Positions 60,191 to 64,000 of a DNA stretch of 64,000 nt are shown here, piece after piece (the stretch's first letter is position 1; the number at the start of each line of letters is the position of its first letter). Origin of the DNA: Cymbidium sinense (Eukaryota; Streptophyta; Magnoliopsida; Asparagales; Orchidaceae); the NCBI GenBank assembly GCA_021442155.1, contig CM038222.1:105396121-105460120 (forward strand), in the 5' to 3' direction. The notes beneath the pieces were generated by a model. It was not told the DNA's origin, ran no database searches, and worked only from the letters and a program-made list of their open reading frames with translations. A program made the translations under genes and the position numbers.

Positions 60191-60788
60191 TTTAACATAA
60201 GTAATAAATACAAATGGGAAAATACAATGAAGTCTTCTGCTGTAGAACTGGATCTCTCATTGAACAAAGTGGTTCTTGCAAGGTAGAAGAGGATTGTATG
60301 TTGGCATTTAAGTTGTGTTTAGTAAATTCTTAATGCTTTTTATATTTTATATTTTTTTCCCTTTTTCCTTTTTCTATTGAGTTATTTCAAAGCAGTACTC
60401 CGTTAAATTGCTGCATCAAATATTTGATCATGCCCTCAAAGTTGGGTGGTCACAGAGGCTTTAGCTAGATTTTCTGCTCCTTTTCATCCCTCTTTCATAA
60501 AGTTGGCCTCAAAAATCTTGTCTAGTTATCAATGGCCATGCCTATATCATCACTTCCTTTTCATTTGCATACTATATTATAGAGAGTGATTCTACTCCAT
60601 TGAAAACATCAGTTATTCATGATTTTAGAAGATTCTGACTACATTTACTTCAAAAATATTCATCTATTTGTTAGATAATAGAATTTAGGAAACCTTGCAA
60701 ATTATTTATTTTCGTGATAAAATATATTAAAAAAAAGAGAAAGAGCATAGTTATTTATAAAATATTTTGAAAATGTCATTTATAGGAT
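60191..60788. other. Spacer of the inverted repeat, right part
   Basis: AT-rich, no recognised gene. At 60700-60788 it repeats phrases from the outer left side of the inverted repeat (GATAAAATATATTAAAAAAA and GAAAATGTCATTT), now in direct orientation. Confidence 0.45.
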
Positions 60789-61527
60789 TTAAACATACAA
60801 ATGCATCATCCTCTCTCTCTCTCAAATAGAATCTTAATACCCAAGAGAGAAAGAGCATAGTTAGCTCAATCAAGCTTATTCAATCCATAACAATCAGAAG
60901 ATGGATGATTAGCACGATTAAGTTGAATCAGTGCACAACAATCACGAGATGAAACTTCAAGCTAGCTCATGCGCTACCCATTTGATTGATTTAAACATGC
61001 ATCGACCTTATTAACTTGCCTAAGCCATAATTGTGAGTTGATTGAGGCATATGACTACAATTCAAAATAAGGCTCAATCAATTGTCTACACATCCCACCA
61101 CAACAATCTTAGAGAAAAAACTGAATGTCTTTACCTTGATAACTGCTGGTATAACAACAATTTAGATTACCATTCTATCGAATTGCACAGTTTTAGATCT
61201 TCAAGAACTGACTGATATGTAGTAATAGTATCATTGCCAAAACTAAAGCAAAATATTATTAAATACAATAAATATCGTAGTTATCTTCTTTAGTAAGAAA
61301 GCAAAAAACCAAAACAAAACTGAACAGGTTCACAAAGTAGTGATAAAACAAGGTTGCTGTTCCACAGTTCAATCCTTTTATCAATTTTAAGCTTCAAAAT
61401 AGCTAACAAATCATGTAAACATTAGTCAGCACACAGCTCATGTTCAGTTGAAGGCAGCTCAGTTCTATATGGAGGCTATTTACAGATATTCTTTAGAACT
61501 TCATAAGAAAGAAGACACTGAAGAGGA
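60789..61527 (-). repeat. Right arm of the 0.72-kb inverted repeat
   Basis: Pairs with 58554-59275. High identity over the whole arm suggests a recent event relative to the surrounding old repeats. The arm ends inside an exon-like stretch that continues to about 61600. Confidence 0.93.
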
Positions 61528-61722
61528 AATAGCAAGGCTCAGGATTGGGATTAAATCATGTGAAGAAATCTACCAAAAGAGTTCCTGTAACTGTACTTGA
61601 TCCAATCTCCAGACAAGAAAACCATATAAGAACCAAAACCTGGAGCAGGCGGAAACAATCGTTGGGCTTTCCACTGACTAGGCCCTCATTTGACGTCTCC
61701 ACGCAACTTTCAATGGGAAATT
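61467..61722 (+). pseudogene. Exon-like fragment, not identified
   Basis: After an acceptor-like TATTTACAG (61467-61475), one plus-strand frame reads YSLELHKKEDTEEEIARLRI and continues to SCEEIYQKSS before a stop, a charged, helix-like stretch. A second frame (from 61545) runs to a donor-like CAG/GTGAGG near 61726. They overlap in different frames, so at most one is real. I know no match. It may be a scrap of a host gene. Confidence 0.25.
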
Positions 61723-62173
61723 ATCAGGTGAGGACAGCGTACGTAAAATAGTACATAGATGTGCTCACGGTCACATTCAGCTACATATATAATTTGCACT
61801 AATAAATTCTCACTTTCAACCTTCAACAGGTCGCATTCTGCATATGTACAAGCCGCAGATGTTCTCTGATAACCTATATCATTTATCACAAGCATGTTAA
61901 TGATAAGGCAATCACAAGGAGATCTGTTAATTAAGTAGAGCAAAATAATAATCCAAGTTAAAAGAACAAATCAGCTTAAAGTTACAAGAAATGTTTGACT
62001 GAGCCTAAATGAACCAACGATCAGACATCACAAGCTTTTGCATCACATTATAAAGGTAATTGCAAAAATATTATGATCTCAAATCTTTAAGTTGTCAAAA
62101 TTATATTTTTAGCGATTTCAACCAAAAATAATAATTTGGACATGTGGAGATGCTCATATAAAGATCACAAGTG
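61723..62173. other. Unassigned DNA
   Basis: No recognised gene; a minus-strand frame at 61710-61943 matches nothing I know. Confidence 0.35.
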
Positions 62174-62302
62174 TTGATTCTTTGCAGGTTATATTCAGCA
62201 ATATTGATTCCTTGCAGGTTATATAAAGATCACTACTATTGATTCCTTGCAGGTTATATAAAGATCACTACTATTGATTCCTTGCAGGTTCTACTCAGCA
62301 GA
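62174..62302. repeat. 30-35-bp tandem repeat, 4 copies
   Basis: Units start at 62174, 62204, 62239 and 62274. Each begins TTGATTC.TTGCAGGTTATA or similar; the two middle ones are identical and add AAGATCACTACTA. Confidence 0.95.
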
Positions 62303-62679
62303 CTTTTTTTTTTCCAAGGAAAATAGGGGACTTCATGATTTCCAGGACCTTGTATTAAGAATGATGGTTATTAGAATAATCTCTATTTATGGTGTCATCG
62401 ACCAATAATGCTAATAAGAAAGCCAAGACGGGTGCTGGTGTGGTAACCTGTAAGAGAGAAACAATATACTACAAGCATTTAAAGGAAAAACCCTTTGCAC
62501 AAAGAAAAGATGAAGATAGTATATTCTATATCTCCTTCTTAGTGAATACAGCTATATATATGCCGTTCCATATGGTCTGACCAGTCACAACCTCTGTAAC
62601 AAACAGGGAACAACAGTATACTATTTCCCACATGAGAAATGTATGGAAAATACATGATATGATAAAACTATGAAAATTT
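62303..62679. other. Unassigned DNA
   Basis: It includes a plus-strand frame (62389-62580) that is not recognised. On the minus strand TTTGTTACAG and TCTCTTACAG look like intron acceptors, which would fit a minus-strand transcript from the 63.1-kb region, but no protein is read. Confidence 0.35.
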
Positions 62680-62907
62680 ATTGGTCCCAATGAATTTTCT
62701 CACAATGCCATTGCAAGAAAAAGTTGTTCAGATATAAGGGTGCAAGCAAAAAAGAGCTGAAGCTAACGCCTCATTTGATTCCACTATAAAGTACGACGAA
62801 CTAACAGCATATGCCTCTACAAGATCAAAATAAAATAAATATAATTAGAGAATAATCAAAACAGAGAGCGAGAGCAGAAGAAAAACCACGAGAAAACCTT
62901 CCAAATA
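62680..62907 (-). repeat. Duplicated segment, copy 2, first part
   Basis: Matches 33720-33882 and 39898-39985 end to end, without the approximately 6 kb that separates them in copy 1. On the minus strand TTGATCTTGTAG at 62817-62828 looks like an intron acceptor before AGGCATATG. Copy 1 has a similar acceptor-like TTGCAG. Confidence 0.88.
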
Positions 62908-63307
62908 ACGATATTACATGCCGCTGCCGCTGGAACGCCACAGCACTCTGCTGCTATGCAAACACAAAAACAAAAGGCGGGAAACTAATTACAAAGTATT
63001 CAAATTTCGGGTATTCACCGAATCCTTTTCCCCTCGACTAATTTTCTTCAATCTTCAAACTGCTAAAGGTTAAGCGGCCTGAAATAATAGGATTGCTACC
63101 AGAAATCAATGGTGTGTTCGATCAGGAGCAGGGTCCATTTATAGGAAATCCCCACACATTATCTTACTTTTGTGGTTGACTATACATCTTGTCTATCTTT
63201 GTATGATAAAATATTCACATTAATCATTATAAATGTCATTCTTAATTTAGATTTATATTTAACTAAATATTATTCAAGATATTATTTTTCTCTCTCATAT
63301 CCTATAT
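62908..63307 (-). promoter_or_regulatory. Possible promoter and leader of a minus-strand transcription unit
   Basis: CTATAAATGG on the minus strand (63135-63144) is a good TATA box. The DNA left of it (62910-63130) is GC-richer than its surroundings, with GCCGCTGCCGCTGGAACG. Downstream on the minus strand come acceptor-like sites. This 400 bp is present only in copy 2 of the duplicated segment; copy 1 has 75 bp of AT-rich repeats instead. No long open frame follows, so a noncoding or dead gene is possible. Confidence 0.3.
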
Positions 63308-63922
63308 TTAATCCTAAACTTTTTTGGCCGAACTACTTTCATGATTATTTGCTCAATAAATTGTGTGAGATTTATTCAATTTATTTTCATAATTATCCCA
63401 TATTTTCTAAATTAAAGAATTTAGGGTTTAGAATATTTAATTCTAATTATTTTTGAATTTAAATTGAATATTCCTTTGATTACTTATGCAAATTTAAACT
63501 TTCCTCTTCATGGAATGTTATGTGGTTCTATGGTAATCTATTTGATTTAATATGAATTAATTTAAATTTATTTGAGTTAATTCAAATTCAATTAAAATAA
63601 GCCATTGAATTATTTTCTTTCCTTTTATATAAATTCTATTTTTAAAAATCTCCTTTGGCCAACTATATATTTACTCAAATTTAAATTAATCTCTTAATGA
63701 AAATTGATTTAAACTCTCCTAAGATCTGATCCATCATTAATAAAATTCAAATTAAGTACATTAAAATAAATCTAATCTATTTTAGGAATGTAGCTTGGCC
63801 GAATTTTTGAATATTCATTGGATTTTATTAAATAAAGTTTATATGTTATATCTTTCATTTTTTAATTCAATCAAGATGAGTTGATTGAATATTCCATGAT
63901 ATTACATTAAATACTAATTAAA
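63308..63922. repeat. Duplicated segment, copy 2, second part
   Basis: Matches 40055-40666 (TTTTTTGGCCGAACTA to TTAAATACTAATT). Copies differ by scattered substitutions and short indels, more than the first part of the segment does. Confidence 0.85.
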
Positions 63923-64000
63923 TCTCATCATGGAAACTTTTTTTTTGCCTACCATATATCATGATTAATTTAAATTAATCAAAATTTGAATTATTCCCAT
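63923..64000. repeat. Continuation of similarity to the 41.4-kb region
   Basis: TTTAAATTAATCAAAATTTG then AATTATTCC matches 41385-41415, so the similarity resumes after a gap relative to copy 1 and runs out of the window. Confidence 0.6.

Noticed and set aside
63172..63456. 94-codon plus-strand frame
   Set aside because: AT-rich Ile/Tyr/Leu composition, and it crosses the join into the duplicated segment without a matching frame in the other copy.

Overview
This window looks like repeat-rich, AT-rich nuclear DNA from a flowering plant. It holds nested LTR retrotransposons, CT, GA and TA microsatellites, a piece of an RTE-type LINE and no complete host gene that I recognise. The sequence does not identify the species. 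Most coding signal is on the minus strand and belongs to two decayed Ty3/gypsy elements of the Tat/Ogre kind.

Region 1 (about 105-33035) is best read as one giant minus-strand element. Its LTRs are A (about 105-5274, the 3' LTR) and C (about 27325-33035, the 5' LTR, broken at its outer end). Between them, in coding order from right to left, are a leader with a long array of hairpin-forming tandem repeats (24.6-27.1 kb), a broken gag (24.4-20.6 kb), protease (about 13.0 kb), reverse transcriptase, RNase H, a second archaeal-type RNase H and integrase (8.5-11.9 kb). A 3' untranslated zone of large degenerate repeats (5.3-8.5 kb) follows. A 7.2-kb solo LTR of the same family (B, 13369-20599) sits in opposite orientation inside gag-pol. 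It is flanked by the 5-bp duplication GACTT, and copy D supplies the empty site. Without B the element is about 25.7 kb.

Region 2 (33.0-43.1 kb) is a patchwork: a 59-bp tandem repeat, a short segment duplicated again near 62.7 kb, a Ty1/copia reverse transcriptase scrap, a possible SINE, an internally deleted chromovirus-like element with clear ends (35867-39373, duplication CAAGA), CT microsatellites and a 470-bp tandem duplication.

Region 3 (about 43139-57990) is a second giant element of the same family. It keeps a 6.7-kb 3' LTR, the 3' zone, integrase, both RNase H domains, reverse transcriptase and protease, but its leader, most of gag and its 5' LTR are gone. Many domains here are easier to read than in region 1.

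Region 4 (58-64 kb) is non-Tat DNA: a local direct duplication, a 0.72-kb inverted duplication around a 1.5-kb spacer with a LINE 3' end, an exon-like scrap, short tandem repeats, and a segment shared with 33.7 and 39.9-40.7 kb. A TATA-bearing, GC-richer stretch near 63.1 kb may be the 5' end of a minus-strand transcription unit.

No retroelement gene here is intact. Every polyprotein is cut by stops and frameshifts, so any present activity would be LTR transcription or mobilisation in trans. All identities rest on reading motifs by eye, and element edges are approximate except where a target-site duplication is given.
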